Shown here piece by piece: positions 12,283 to 24,470 of a stretch of DNA of 64,000 bases (positions within the stretch are counted from its first letter, which is position 1; every line of letters begins with the position of its first letter). Origin of the DNA: Morinoia aosen (taxonomy: Eukaryota; Arthropoda; Malacostraca; Amphipoda; Talitridae); the NCBI GenBank assembly GCA_030386875.1, contig CM059558.1:4101501-4165500 (forward strand), given 5' to 3'. Both the position numbers and the translations under genes were made by a program. The notes under the pieces were generated by a model. That model made no database searches, was not told the origin of the DNA, and saw only the letters and a program-made list of their open reading frames with translations.

Positions 12283-13029
12283 AAGGACGGTTCGCCAAAG
12301 CCGTGGGGCTAGAGGATCCGCCGCCGTGCGGCAGACCCGGGTTCGAATCTCGGCGCTGGTGGCGATTTTCTCTGTTGGGTATAGAAGAAAAATTCCAAGT
12401 ACAATACCCCACTCTACTCAGGTGTCTAAAATGGGTACCGGTCTTGACCGGAGGAAAGCGTCATGGCGTCCTAGGGTTAGTTATAAGGCATTTGAAAATC
12501 CAATCCCAATTGAAAATTATCGCCCTTTTCAGGTAGTAAATTAGTCGTAAAAGGTCGAAAACGGCCCAAAAGGGCCAAAAATCACGACTTCAAACCGACT
12601 CCTACCTATACTTGGCCTATTAGGGCTTGAAAAGGGCTCTTCATTCAACTGGCCTTTTATAGGTCTAGTCAATGGCTGTTTGCGGGCTCATTCGGGTCGT
12701 TTAAAGTCGTTTTCAAGCCTTTTCGACGACCTCTATTTGGACGCGTAATAGATTGTAAAAAGACTCGTAATCGTAAATGTTGTACAAGTCGTATTACTTC
12801 AGTAAATGTAAAGAACTAAATGAATTTCAACTAACCTAACTTAGTTAAGTTATATTAGGTAAGGTTCGTTAAACATCTTCAACAATACTATAAATAATTA
12901 ATCCAGTCAACATGAAAACTAGGATAGAAAAGCTAACTGCTGAGCATAACATCAAATTGGCACTTTATTAATGCATTATATAAATTAAATATGAATGATA
13001 TCTTATAACTGTTGGAACACTTGGGTTGT

Positions 13030-13280
13030 CGAACGCTGAGCATTCAACTTGTAATGCTTTACCCTAGTTACCCCTCAAACCTCGATTCTAGTCCTTTTAT
13101 GTTCAGTAATCTTAATATATCCCAATGTAAATTTATTTTAGAAAAAGTTCCCACTTCTCCGCCGCTGATCATCGATACCTACAGCCGGAGAAGTATAAAC
13201 GTAAGTCCGCTGCTTCACTCGCCTCAAATCGGAACTCACTAGGCGAAGCAGTCACAAGACCCGCCCTTACAAACTCTTTA
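13030..13280 (+). repeat. dispersed ~230-bp repeat, copy a
   Basis: It aligns with 14275-14490: shared blocks include CTAGTTACCCCTCAAA (against CTGAGTTACCCCTAAAA), TTCAGTAATCTTAATATAT and CCGCTGCTTCACTCGCC. This copy is inside the CCCAATTG element. Confidence 0.65.
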
Positions 13281-13339
13281 TATCGTATATAAAATCTGAG
13301 GTTGGAACTCTTTGAGGTCGTTGTAAGGCCCACTATAAG

Positions 13340-13500
13340 TCGTACGGAAGCCTAATAAGGCCAGTATTAGCCTTGATCAAGCAGTAAGGAAGCCCAAAAG
13401 GGCCGGTATTAGCCTTGATCAAGCAGTAAGGAAGCCCAAAAGGGCCGGTATTAGCCTTGATCAAGCAGTAAGGAAGCCCAAAAAGGCCAGGACGAGACTC
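13340..13500 (+). repeat. 42-bp tandem repeat, ~3.5 copies
   Basis: A unit containing GCCTTGATCAAGCAGTAAGG and AAGCCCAAAAGGGCCGG repeats with a 42-bp period (starts 13370, 13412, 13454) inside the CCCAATTG element. The GGCCCTTTTGGGCC-type word is palindromic. Confidence 0.75.
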
Positions 13501-13809
13501 GTTCAAGCAATGGAAAAGCCAAAAATGGTCGTGAATAGCCTCGTTCAGGTAGTAGAGAAGCCCAAAATGGCCGTTGCATTAGCCGTTTCGATGCCCAGAA
13601 ATATCCGTTTAAAAGGGCTTAAAATAAGTAGACATTTGCTCCGAAAAAGGCTAATTTACTGCTTGAAAACGACTAAACTCTTGGCTTATAACTGCCTGAA
13701 AACGATCTGTAAAAGACTCAGAATTTCAATTGGGATGTACAAGGTGATATGTATCAGGCTTGATTGGAAATAAAGCATCCGTAGATGCCTTCATTATTAT
13801 TATATTATA

Positions 13810-14172
13810 ATTATTAAAATTAGAACAAATTTTGTAAGCACGAGCAAGCAAAATTTTAATGCAATTCAGTTTAAAATTGAAAGTGCAATAACTATAGAAA
13901 CTCATTCCTAGGCCAGAGAATGTATTTTTCCGGTACACCGACACTACAAATTTATTCTCTCGTTTAGTCACTAAACAATCTAGGAAAGGTAATTTATTAT
14001 GCTCTTTACATTCCATAGTGAATCTTATATTTTTATGCTGACTATTAATGAAGTCGAAAAATAATGTTGCATGGGATTCCTCACGGAACAGCAAATATTC
14101 ATCGTCTATGTAACGACGGTGAAATATGGGCCGGAAGTCATTGGGACACAGCTTTAGATACATAGATGCCAT
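13810..14172 (-). pseudogene. PLE reverse transcriptase, C-terminal part
   Basis: The frame reads CPNDFRPIFHRRYIDDEYLL with the catalytic Y-I-D-D at about 14100-14111, followed by HKNIRFTMECKEHNKLPFLD and VSVYRKNTFSGLGM, the block order characteristic of Penelope-like RTs. Fingers and most of the palm upstream of YIDD are absent. The frame then meets the ATT-rich tail of the inserted SINE after the ICSNF residues. Confidence 0.85.
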
Positions 14173-14274
14173 GACGGGAGGTTAATGGCTTGTTCAAAAA
14201 CAGATAGAATGACATACGATGTATCCAATGTTTGTTAGTTGAATTTGAATAGTATTTTCTAATTCATGGAGACA

Positions 14275-14490
14275 ATAAACATGTAATGCCCTACCTGAGT
14301 TACCCCTAAAATCTCATTTCTAATTGTACAACTGTTCAGTAATTTCAATATATAAAAGTTCAACTTTTCCGCCCCGTGTTACCGAAAAAACCTGCCGAAA
14401 AAATATCTAAGTAAGGCCGCTGCTTCACTCGCCGGAAACAGAACTCGACGGCTGAAGCAACAACAACACCTGGCCTCACAAATATGACGA
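14275..14490 (+). repeat. dispersed ~230-bp repeat, copy b
   Basis: The partner of 13030-13280, lying outside the PLE. The pair shares ACTGTTCAGTAATTTCAATA-like and GGCCGCTGCTTCACTCGCC blocks, with scattered substitutions and small gaps. Confidence 0.65.
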
Positions 14491-17400
14491 ACTTTGGGGA
14501 TCGAAATCACTTATGACAGGTAATACATACTTTGACCTAATAGCTTTGTATTTCTCGACGTCAAGGAACATGATTAGGATTTTTTGTTGAGGCAGATACT
14601 CAAAAATATCAGTTTGAGTGAGCAAAATAATGAAAAAAGTGAGTTGATAGCGTAATTAAGAGTGCACGCTTTAATTCACACAACAAATTCATGAGGCTTC
14701 TCATTTAAATGTTTGACGATAACATATAGAGAAAATAGAGAAATACGGTGTTTATAGGACAAATGAAGAGAAAATTTCTAAAAACTGTTGAGCGGAAATG
14801 CACATATATATTTATATATTTAAATGTAGGCCTATGTGTACATACACATGTTGACATATACTAGGATAGAAGCAACAAGAAAATTACGAGTTTGTTTCAC
14901 TAATGAAAAGTTTTACCATCAGGCGCATTTATTGATAAGCCTTTTTTAGTTGAAAAGCATATTAATTAATTTCTGTTGAAGAAAAGTAAACAAAAATTTT
15001 AAAATGTACCCTCTCAATCCACATCAGCGGAAAGCGGAATGGCGTTGCAGATTTCAGGCACTGTGGGCTGCTATTGCCTTTACTTCGTTATTCTGGTACT
15101 GGATGATACCGCAAGGTAGAATATCAGGGAACTTTATTATGACCGGACACAATGGCAATTCGGAACTATGAGTAGCAGTCACAGGAACTTTTGTGAACTA
15201 TTTCTATCCTACCTGAAAATTTTAATCGGCACCCTATTTTCGATCAATAGTGACCACAAATAGGTTATTAACATGTTATAACACGGAACAAATCATGAAA
15301 ACGCTAATTTCATGTAGCTTTCCCATGTAAAGTAGAAGAATGAACTATGATAAGACAGAGCGTCGACATGCTCCTCGTACGAGACAGTTTGGAGGTAACT
15401 GTATCGCTGTGAGCCTGTGACGTCAAAAAGAACGTGAAAGGAACTTACGTTCGTTCAAATGATTACACATCGTATTAAAATGTAATTTTACACCATAAAT
15501 CTTTCAGTATTTGGATGTATACTAATGTCATTGGAAAGAGAAAACTTTCAGCTTTACGAAGAGGTAATTTTTTATTGAAAAAAAATATTTATATGTACTT
15601 TTATTCATTATTGTTCCCCGCACACCGTAGCACACGGAATAAACTCCAGTCTTTTCAAAGGAAGAAATTAGCCTTGCGATCAAGTTCAGGGCATAAAAAC
15701 CACTTGCTGAACGTAAATGAACTACGGAGTGCGGAGACGTTCCTTTGACATCGTTCCGACATTTCTATCCTGCAGCAACAATTTGGCAGTGTGTATGTGG
15801 TGTAATGTACTAATGTTAAATTAAGGATATAATGATTTATTGCAATGTAATGGGATATACAGTATAAAATTTTAATCCCATGAACGTGGTGCAAAATAGT
15901 TGAAATGTAAATCTTGTTTTTCCCTTATGTTGTTCGTAAAATCCCATAATATATATGTTTGCATTGAAGTGCTTAGATTGAGAATGTTTATTTATGAATA
16001 AAAATTCGTTATATCAAGTTAATGATAATCAAGATTTTATCAGCCAAATAAATGACTGTTTTAACATTATTCATCGGGAATAGAAATGTAAAAAGTTCGA
16101 TTCGTGACTCATTCATCTAAAATTGCTACAAAAGTCTCAAACAAATTAAGAATCATATAAGTCCTGTGCTTACATTTTTGAATAAAATACTCTAATTTTC
16201 TAGTGACTAGAGCAGAAAAACAAAAAATTAGGTCATCAATGCTATAAATCCCACGGGCTACTGCATCCACTTAAGATAAAGTCTAATAAAGTGTAATAAT
16301 TATTTCGTGATAAATACGACTACCAATAAGAAAATTTTGGCTAGATGTTTATTCATTAACTATAAAAGAATAAGTTTATATAATGTTTTACATTAAAAAA
16401 TCTTGATTTGACATAAAATATAAATTATTTGATATGCCAAACACATTTTAATCAAAGCCACTTGATACACTTCCACGAAGAATCTGTAGCTAGGCTATTT
16501 CATTTTTCCAAATCGTTTATATGCATATTTGATATGAAGGAATAACATATGTCGAATGACGACCTCATACTCATAAACGCAGAATTTTTCAATCGATATT
16601 TTATTTTCAATATTAATCCCTGATATCGCAAGTTCCTAAGCTCATATTTCAACGTAAGTGCGCACAAATAAAAATGTTATCAACAATGCATCGTCACTGG
16701 TACTATATTATTTTAATTTGTATTTATACGAATTATGAAACCTCGACTACTGCATGAAAGCTAAAGTTTTTTTATTCTTTTCTCTCAATAATTTGCTTCG
16801 ACAATTGGAATGAGTGTTAAGATACAAAGCATGCTTATCTACTAAGTATCTTTATTGCATGATATTTTAAAAACAAATGATCATTTTGTACAATTTTTTG
16901 GAAACAAACTGCTCAGAATTATTTTTCTGTCTTACATTATATTCACAAGTTCGGAAAATAGAAGAGTGCCTTGCAAGTAATAGCCTGTATAAAACATTTT
17001 ATTTGCCCAGTTTTGGTTTTTTAAGATCGGAAATAAATTTTTTCAAATGACGCATTCCAATTTCATTTGGTATACATATGAATAAATAAAAATTCATGTT
17101 GAAAGCGTGATACTTTTTAGCATACGTTACACGTTCGTCCAACTAAATCAGGTTCGAGGACTTTGGTGACATTACAGAATAACTGAAGATTTGTGGGCAT
17201 AGTCCATCAAAACTGAAGGCAATGGATGCTCGAATATTTTGACAGAGCACGTAAAAATTGTAATTGGTGGAAAATTTAATCAAATAGCTTATCTTTCTGA
17301 ACAATCATGTTTCGGTTATGAGCATGTAATAACTACCTGCAATACAGGATGCACCATCTTTTGAATTTACCCTTCTAGATCTTTTGTGTGCCCATAAAAA

Positions 17401-17884
17401 ATTTATATATCTATTACAATGATACCTTCATTTTCAATATACTTTAAACAGTCAGATTATACAACTTTTTTTACACTCATTATTACTGTCACCGGCACCT
17501 GAGGAAAATTATATTTTAGCCACACGGCCTTAGCGAAAAGGTATGTCTCTATTCTTTTCATGAAATTATAGTGTATGCAAAATGCTATGAACATTATAGC
17601 TAAATACTCCAAGTAACATGCATGTATAAAATTGAGTTAGCAGCGAGACAATGAGGGAAATATTGTATTTTTTGCGCACTTCTAAAATGCGCACTTTTTC
17701 ACAGGTTATCGTACTATTTAGAAATAATTAGATATCTAAAACATAAGTTTTGCACCTCTATATCAATCCATGCAAATTGTTCAAATTCATTGCTTCATTT
17801 GGTAATTTGCTCAACACTCATAAATATTAACGCTTGGAATTGATACCTCCTCTGGATGATTATTATTTTAGTGATCATTCAAAG
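14491..17884. other. intergenic, no gene seen
   Basis: About 3.4 kb of AT-rich sequence dense in stops on both strands. No tandem array, inverted-repeat pair or recognisable protein domain was found. Frames up to 79 residues (15515-15894) overlap on opposite strands and show no motif. Confidence 0.4.
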
Positions 17885-17995
17885 CGGACAATGGTATGCG
17901 TCTCTCGGACAGTCCGATCTCGAAAGTTATGAGGTGCGAAGGCCGATACAAAAACTCTGACGCTGTCGCCACTCGATTTCAAGTTCAAGCGATTG
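17885..17995 (+). mobile_element. 3' terminal fragment of hexamer-tailed LINE
   Basis: The sequence GAAGGCCGATACAAA, then GACGCTGTCGCCACTCGATT and TTCAAGTTCAAG parallels the 3' ends at 53560-53635 and (minus) 35764-35830, which end in the same TTCAAG hexamer. Only about 100 bp remain, so this is a severely truncated copy. Confidence 0.5.
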
Positions 17996-20299
17996 AGCTT
18001 GCAAGGGTTTTTCAATATTTGCGTTGTGATTCGCTAGGTTTGTCACTGCTTATATTTTACGATCATATTTTTGAGGTATAGTTATATGATGCAACAATTT
18101 GAGAGAAGTGCTAGTATTAAACTCAGAGTGAGGACATTTAAATGCTCTTTCAATCATGAAAGGTAAGTTTTATTTCGAAGGTAACGCATTTGGGTTTATC
18201 CAAAGAATATCCTTAAAAGACAAGAATGTTGGATTTTATAGAGAGAAATAGCCACTTGAAGTTGTTTAAGAACTCAAGCACTAAACTGAATTCAATTTTT
18301 GAAAAGTTTTAAATCCTTGATTATTTACTGATAAATAGTCTAAACATTCACCAAATGACAGTGAAAACATTTTTCAAATCACAATGAAAAATTTAAAACC
18401 TGTAAATGACTCAAAATACTATTGATCATATGAACCTACCTGTTAGAAAAATTCTTTTTTTTAAAATTGTTTATTTTCAAAATTAAACGTAAAACGTGTT
18501 CAGCTTAAATGTTGTATTCAGACTTACTATAATGTCGTGTTCAGGCTTCCAGGAAAGGGCAGGAGGGGCTTGGACCGACTCAAGAACAGATACTTTTTGA
18601 TTCCTTTGAGATTCGGTGGCGACACCTACTGTGCTAGATTGGTGTTGCGTTGACGACCTCTTCGTGTCACCTTAGAGCCTTCTAAGGCTTCCAGTGTTGG
18701 TGGATCCTGTGAAACATGGCTGTGGCGAGTCGAGGCCTCCCGGCATAACTTCTCCGTTCTCTCCATCTCTTCTTCGTCAGCTACCTTTGTTCATCTTTAT
18801 TTCTCAATTAGTGTGTATGTGTGAGAGTGTGTGTGGTTAGGTTTTCAGTTAGAGTGGCTTATTATAGCTGCTCATCTTAGAGTACCTTAGTACCTCAAAC
18901 TCTCAAATCAGACTGCTAGTCTGAACTTTAACTTATAGAAGGGTCCATCTAATTGACGAGTCGACATACTCTGATGTGGTTACCTTCAACTTAAACTTAT
19001 ATTAACCTATATCTTCAACCTTAAAGCTTAAACCTTCAACCCTTAAAACTCAACTTACTCTGGAGTACTTCCTTAACTATCTTCCTCTCAAACTTCATGT
19101 TTCCTCTGTGCTAAAAGTTTCTACACTGAGTTGCACCATAAGCTCAGGTGTGTGTTCATGCTTATACTCCATTTATCTGATTTAAACGAAAAAATTGAAT
19201 ATACTTTGAATTTTGGTGGGGTTCTTTTCAAGTTCTAACGGTGGATGTAAATTTGTTTTTCCCAGTATCCTGAACCGTTTTGACCCAGTTCATCCGTTTC
19301 TAACTTGCGGTGCTGCAGCAGCGGTTGTGCTTGGCGATGGTGTCTAATTAGGTAATTTTCCTTACTTTTTTAAACTGGAATTTCGCTTAATCCTTAAATT
19401 AAACTTGAGTATATTCATTCATATGCGACCCTCGATTGGTGACCGTTTCTTTATATTCCGCCTTTACTTTCCAGCTGACGTTGGGAGATTGGACGAGTGG
19501 TGAATCAGAGTTCCGGAGTGGCCGGGATTTGATAACTAAATATACAGCCGGAAGCTGTCCGCTGCCGACTTGCCTGCCAGAGCTCCTGGCCTAGTCCTCA
19601 ACCTAACTGGGAACACGAAGCAGCACTTATATTTTTAAGCCTTTTTTAAAACCTGTTCAACGGACAAATTGTCCTTTTAAAAGAGTAATACTTAATAATT
19701 AAAATGATAAAAAGTCGTCGTTGCGACACCCTTACCAGTTAAACTTGACCTATGTGAAGTCGCCGTTGCGACACCCTTAATCTAAATGTTAGGTCGCCGT
19801 TGCGATTGTTTTTAAATACCTAAACTTTACCTTCGCGTCTGGCGCAGTCAATGACTGTTTAAGTTGTCTGTGGCCATGGTTGTCAGTCTGTTAATCTGAG
19901 TTGAAATTAATCATACCCCAGGCGGGATATTGTCAACAATATTTCTATTCAAATTTCTAAATCTTGTGCAACCTGAAAGTTAAAAGTAGATAACGAACGA
20001 AAATAAAATTCCTGTGTATTTCTTCTCCTTTAATGATTGTGAGGGATATAGAAAATTTCCCACAATATCACAATTGTGACAGATAGTTAATGCCATCAAA
20101 TCGATGGCAAATGCTGAACATCAACTTAATTTATGGCTATTTGATTTATAAAATACAAATTTATACCTAAAATTGTGTTTAGTTATGATAGACAAAGAAT
20201 TTGTACCCTGAAAAGTTGGTAAAATTTGTAATTTTTGTGAAATAGGATGAGTTTTTGTACAAAAGCAATTTCACATAACATCTGTTGAAATGAAACAAA
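17996..20299. other. intergenic; short GTCGCCGTTGCGACACCCTT triplication
   Basis: No gene was recognised. 18540-19870 is less AT-rich than its flanks and carries three copies of a word like GTCGCCGTTGCGACACCCTT (19713, 19759, 19793; the last is partial). TGGCGCAGTCAATGACTG at about 19842 resembles a retroviral primer-binding site, but no LTR pair or gag-pol was found. Confidence 0.35.
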
Positions 20300-20489
20300 T
20301 TTATTTTGTGACTAACTAATTCAGTCATCAAAACTTAGGTCAAATGATTTTCCCTCTACTCTTCAATTTCACTGAACAACAACATGCTGACTGCCACTGT
20401 TGATGCTGTATCGCTTCTTACATTTACATAAATGTAAATATCAATACATTACCTTTTTGTTCTTATTGTTACGTTGTGGTATTTTTTAT

Positions 20490-21113
20490 GTTGCTGGTGT
20501 AGGTACGGTGCTGGTGTAGGTACGGTGCTCGTGTAGGTACGGTGCTGGTGTAGGTACGGTGCTGGTGTAGATACGGTGCTGGTGTAGGTACGGTGCTGGT
20601 GTAGGTACGGTGCTGGTGTAGGTACGGTGCTGGTGTAGGTACGGTGCTGGTGTAGGTACGGTGCTGGTGTAGGTACGGTGCTGGTGTAGGTACGGTGCTG
20701 GTGTAGGTACGGTGCTGGTGTAGGTACGGTGCTGGTGTAGGTACGGTGCTGGTGTAGGTACGGTGCTGGTGTAGGTACGGTGCTGGTGTAGGTACGGTGC
20801 TGGTGTAGGTACGGTGCTGGTGTAGGTACGGTGCTGGTGTAGGTACGGTGCTGGTGTAGGTACGGTGCTGGTGTAGGTACGGTGCTGGTGTAGGTACGGT
20901 GCTGGTGTAGGTACGGTGCTGGTGTAGGTACGGTGCTGGTGTAGGTACGGTGCTGGTGTAGGTACGGTGCTGGTGTAGGTACGGTGCTGGTGTGGGTACG
21001 GTGCTGGTGTGGGTACGGTGCTGGTGTAGGTACGGTGCTGGTGTAGGTACGGTGCTGGTGTAGGTACGGTGCTGGTGTAGGTACGGTGCTGGTGTAGGTA
21101 CGGTGCTGGTGTA
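20490..21113 (+). repeat. 17-bp minisatellite A, ~37 copies
   Basis: Unit GGTGCTGGTGTAGGTAC, almost invariant except for single changes (for example an A at 20571 and TGTGGGTAC near 20993). Because 17 is not a multiple of 3 and the minus strand lacks stop triplets, all three minus frames stay open as Thr/Pro/His/Gln-rich repeats. These are not genes. Confidence 0.95.
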
Positions 21114-21344
21114 ACACCACGTCGGACAGGACCCACCACCTACCCCCCCACCTCCCAAACACCCACCCGCTGCACTCGCGCTGGGGAGGTCAAGTTTGGT
21201 TGGTGAAGCTGTGATTTGCCTGGGGTATGATAATCACGAAAATATCGTACAAATAAAAATAACAGCAATTACTGCATTACTGCTGTAAATAAGATGACAC
21301 GGAAATCAATAGTAAAATTTCTTCTCACTCATAATGCCCTAACC

Positions 21345-22165
21345 CAGAACATGGAGGTTGGTGATCCTAAACCTGGAGTAGTGGATGTCCTAAACCTGGA
21401 GTAGCGGATGTCCTAAACCTGGAGTAGCGGATGTCCTAAACCTGGAGTAGCGGATGTCCCAAACCTGGTGTAGCGGATTTCCTAAACCTGAAGTAGCGGA
21501 TGTCCTAAACCTGGAGTAGCGGATGTCCTAAACATGGAGTAGCGCATGTCCTAAACCTGGAGTAGCGGATGTCCTAAACCTTGAGTAGCGGATGTCCAAA
21601 CCTGGAGTAGCGGATGTCCCAAACCTGGAGTAGCGGATGTATTAAGCCTGGAGTAGCGGATGTCCCAAACCTGGAGTAGCGGATGTCCTAAACCTGGAGT
21701 AACGGATGTCCTAAACCTGGTGTAGCGGATGTCCTAAGCCTGGAGTAGCGGATGTCCTAAACCTGGAGTAGCGGATGTCCTAAGCCTGGAGTAGCGGATG
21801 TCCCAAACCTGGAGTAGCGGATGTCCTAAGCCTGGAGTAGCGGATGTTCCAAACCTGGGGGTAGCGGATGTCCTAAACCTGGTGTAGCGGATGTCCTAAA
21901 CCTGGTGTAGCGGATGTCCCAAACCTGGAGTAGCTGATGTCCTAAACCTGGAGTAGCGGATGTCACAAACCTGGAGTAGCGGATGTCACAAACCTAGAGT
22001 AGCGGATGTCCCAAACCTGGAGTAGCGGATGTCCCAAACCTGGAGTAGCGGATGTCCCAAACCTGGAGTAGCGGATGTCCCAAACCTGGAGTAGCGGATG
22101 TCCCAAACCTGGAGTAGCGGATGTCCCAAACCTGGAGTAACGGATGTCCCAAATCTGGGTTCAAG
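21345..22165 (+). repeat. 23-bp minisatellite B, ~34 copies
   Basis: The unit contains CCTGGAGTAGCGGATGTCC followed by YAAA. Substitutions (C/T in the YAAA, occasional GTGTAG) are scattered and there are a few 22- and 24-bp units. The array opens after GGAGGTTGGTGATCCTAAAC, a marker also found next to B stubs at 32880 (minus) and 35090 (plus). Confidence 0.95.
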
Positions 22166-23311
22166 TATTACAAGGGCACCAATAAATGCACCGCTAAACA
22201 ACACTGATCATGATTGAGCGAAATGATAGGTTCGGGTGATGAGAAGGGATCAAAGTTCTTTAAAATATCATATTTTAAACACGAATCAAATTCCCATAGT
22301 TAGTCTTCGAAAATATAAAACAGTTATTTCAATGCCGTATGAGCAATTTTGATGTCACATGACTCAAATTTTCACTAAATGATATAATGAACAATTGAAA
22401 AGCCATTTTGAATCAAATTGGTGACCTTAATGTTTTTTAGTTGTTGTATTAAGTGGTGCAAGTTTGTGCATTTTGGTGATGTGAATTTCGAATGACCAAA
22501 TTCAGATCAGCCGCTTGTCAGATATCTATAATTATGTGTGATGTCAATAATTTTGGTGAGCAGATATCGGCTACTCTCATGTGCTCTAGCCAGGTAAGAG
22601 CGTTTCTTCTTGGTGGTGCGCCCTGGACCGGTGGGTGTTTGTCACTAGTTACTATGCGGTAGGTGTTGTTGTCTGCCACTAGTTACTGCGTCTGCAGGTG
22701 TGTTCACGGCAATTGTATCATAGTTAACTAATATTTTCATAATCAGCTAATTTGTCTCATTGTCTACGGCTAAGCGATGCCATTTCGTATATTCATAGAG
22801 TTAGCTGTATAGAAAAATTTCGGCGTGCTGGCAGTAACTGACCTCAGATTTGTGCTCAGAAAGTCAAGTTTCTTAACCCAAATTACTCTAACTCAAACGA
22901 ATATCTTTTTAAAAGCTCCTTGAAGCCTAGCAGAGACCACTCCTCTCATAGAGTTAATGCCCTTCAACTGACATACCCATCGATCGAGGGAGTCTAACCT
23001 GACTCTCAAAAATGATACAAGTACACTCAAATTTATACCATCCAGGGCTGCCACTTTTGTTTGACCAAAATAATCTAGTTTGACCTCAAAAAATATCTAG
23101 AAACATCTAGATTTGAAAATAAAACATCCAAAAATATATCTAGACCTAATTTAATTATAAATAATAATAAGTTAGTTTAAAATAGCACATAAGAATATTT
23201 ATATCATGAATTGTTTTATAATAGGCCATTTATCTTTGTTTAAAGTATTTAGTATCCTGATATTTAACCTAATAAAGCTTGGTATCCAAATATTCTTCAA
23301 TTTCACAAGTG

Positions 23312-23450
23312 TTGCAAGTAGGAAGGACTAATAAGTAGTCCTTCCAAGTAGTCGCAAGTAGTTATCAGCAGTGCAAGTAGGAAGGACTAATAAGTAGTCC
23401 TTTCAAGCAGTCGCAAGTAGTTATCAGCGTTGCAAGTAGGAAGGAGTAAT
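23312..23450 (+). repeat. ~61-bp tandem repeat with internal hairpin
   Basis: Just over two units. Each holds GGAAGGACTA, a short spacer, then TAGTCCTTCC, which can fold into a 10-bp stem, followed by CGCAAGTAGTTATCAGC. It lies within the hAT relic. Confidence 0.75.
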
Positions 23451-24470
23451 TTAGTGAAAACTGAAATAAGGAACATTAGCATTCCATCCAATAAATTTGT
23501 CTTCTCTACATTATTATATTCAAATAACTTATTAATTATTTGCCCCTCTGTTAAGATCAGTTGCAAAAAAATGACGGTGCAGGATTTTTCTCATCAGAAT
23601 ATATATCGAATAATACATCGGCAAGATAGCAATTTTCCCTTTGCCTTGCAATCTCAAAATGTGTTCATAAATCCAGCCATTGAGCAACATTTTTCTTTAC
23701 TGCAGGCTGGATGGACAACCATCAAGTTTTCCAAGCTGAAGGAATTTTCAATGGATGTGAACCAATATTAATTGATTCATTAAGTTAATCGTATTGGCAT
23801 CGTCTAAAAAAATTTTTTGCAAACCAATTATGGGTTTCTGCAACAAAAAATTCCACGTTCCTAAGTAAACATTTACCAGAAGCATAGGACATAGCAGGCT
23901 GGAATGAGTGGAATACACATCTCATCAATGTTAAATATAAATTTTCTTCTTTGAACTTGGCATAAACTTCATTATTGATGCCCACAATTAATGACACTTG
24001 CATTGTCAGTCTCTATTGCATTGCAATTATCAATGCTCAGATTCCTACTTATCGACAATTATTTTAAGGCTGTCACAACGCTATCTGCATCACTTTTAAT
24101 AAGTTTGCAAATACTAAGTAAGTTGATTTGACTTTACTAGATGCATGACTCTAGTATAGAATATTTTTTTTTTAGAGTACGGCGCGTCACCCGATGCTGG
24201 TATTGGTGCCCAGTATAGAATTGATACACCAAGTACTTTCATGATTGAAATATCAATGCTTCTATCCAACAATAAACTGAACTCATTGTTGCCAATATCA
24301 TTGGTCAGTCTTTCGTCACAATGAGGCCACAATGCATTTTTGATAATGTATGTGGATTTTATTCCATGATTTTTGACATCAACACTAGTTTTGCAATTGG
24401 AGATAGTGTGCTTTAGCTTATGAACCTGATGATCACAATTAGAAACTACACTATAGAAGCACAAAACCAT
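23440..24470 (-). pseudogene. hAT/DUF4371-like transposase pseudogene
   Basis: Read on the minus strand through several frame changes. 24470-24114 has NNEFSLLLDRSIDISIMKVL, the strand carrying the first catalytic Asp region in hAT relatives (usually LLDESTDIS; here Arg replaces Glu). 24003-23785 has LTLMRCVFHSFQPAMSYASG and VAETHNWFAKNFFRR, matching the CHSLQLAxxxA and later helix blocks. 23771-23440 in a third frame has WLSIQPAV and HFEIARQRENCY, the downstream block. Block order is correct, but stops and frameshifts make it dead. Confidence 0.75.

Larger units (their letters stand above)
12505..13734. mobile_element. 1.23-kb non-coding element with CCCAATTGAAA inverted ends, nested in SINE
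   Basis: The SINE copy at 11143 shows the empty site. Relative to it, the second SINE is broken by a segment starting CCCAATTGAAAATT and ending TTTCAATTGGG, flanked by AT on both sides (12503-12504 and 13735-13736). Subterminal regions share GTCGTTTTCAAGC-like and GGCCCAAAAGGGCC-like words in opposite orientations. No transposase frame is present, so it is non-autonomous. The superfamily is not assigned: inverted ends and a 2-bp duplication suggest a cut-and-paste element. Confidence 0.7.
12283..13805 (+). mobile_element. tRNA-derived SINE, copy 2, split by a nested element
   Basis: The 5' part (12283-12504) has box A-like GTGGGGCTAGAGGATCCG and a near-consensus box B GGGTTCGAATCTCGG, then the shared body GGGTACCGGTCTTGACCGG. 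The 3' part (13735-13805) resumes exactly where copy 1 continues (GTACAAGGTGATATGTATC) and ends in ATT repeats. It sits inside the PLE. I could not define target duplications. Confidence 0.8.
11820..14190 (-). mobile_element. Penelope-like element (PLE), fragment with nested insertions
   Basis: The minus strand carries a PLE-type RT segment (14172-13810), then, after an insertion, a linker and GIY-YIG-type endonuclease segment (12282-11855). The two coding parts join logically once the SINE at 12283-13805 is set aside. The RT is truncated upstream of the YIDD box at about 14172. PLEs use a GIY-YIG endonuclease and an RT related to telomerase. Confidence 0.85.
20300..22900 (+). mobile_element. 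modular minisatellite-bearing element, copy 1 (most complete)
   Basis: Order: left flank (20300-20489), 17-bp array A (20490-21113), spacer, 23-bp array B (21345-22165), spacer (22166-22635), about 1.5 units of the 32/35-bp repeat C (22636-22700), right flank (22700-22900). Pieces of this same order recur at 25205-25740 (minus), 26090-32890 (minus), 33350-33600 (plus) and 34010-35110 (plus), which is the evidence that it is one dispersed unit. No transposase, defined ends or target duplications were found. Non-autonomous rolling-circle (Helitron-like) elements in other animals can carry internal minisatellites, so that is one candidate class, but it is only an analogy. Confidence 0.5.

Noticed and set aside
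12300..12365. Free-standing tRNA gene
   Set aside because: Box A and box B are present, but the acceptor stem does not close and the sequence continues into a SINE body shared with 11143.
18540..20085. Solo LTR or LTR retrotransposon suggested by TGGCGCAGTCAATGACTG near 19842
   Set aside because: No paired repeat, target duplication or gag-pol sequence was found, so the motif alone is not enough.
20449..21162. Three overlapping 217-237-residue Thr/Pro/His-rich frames on the minus strand
   Set aside because: All three frames are open only because the 17-bp unit has no stop triplet and is not a multiple of 3. This is minisatellite DNA.
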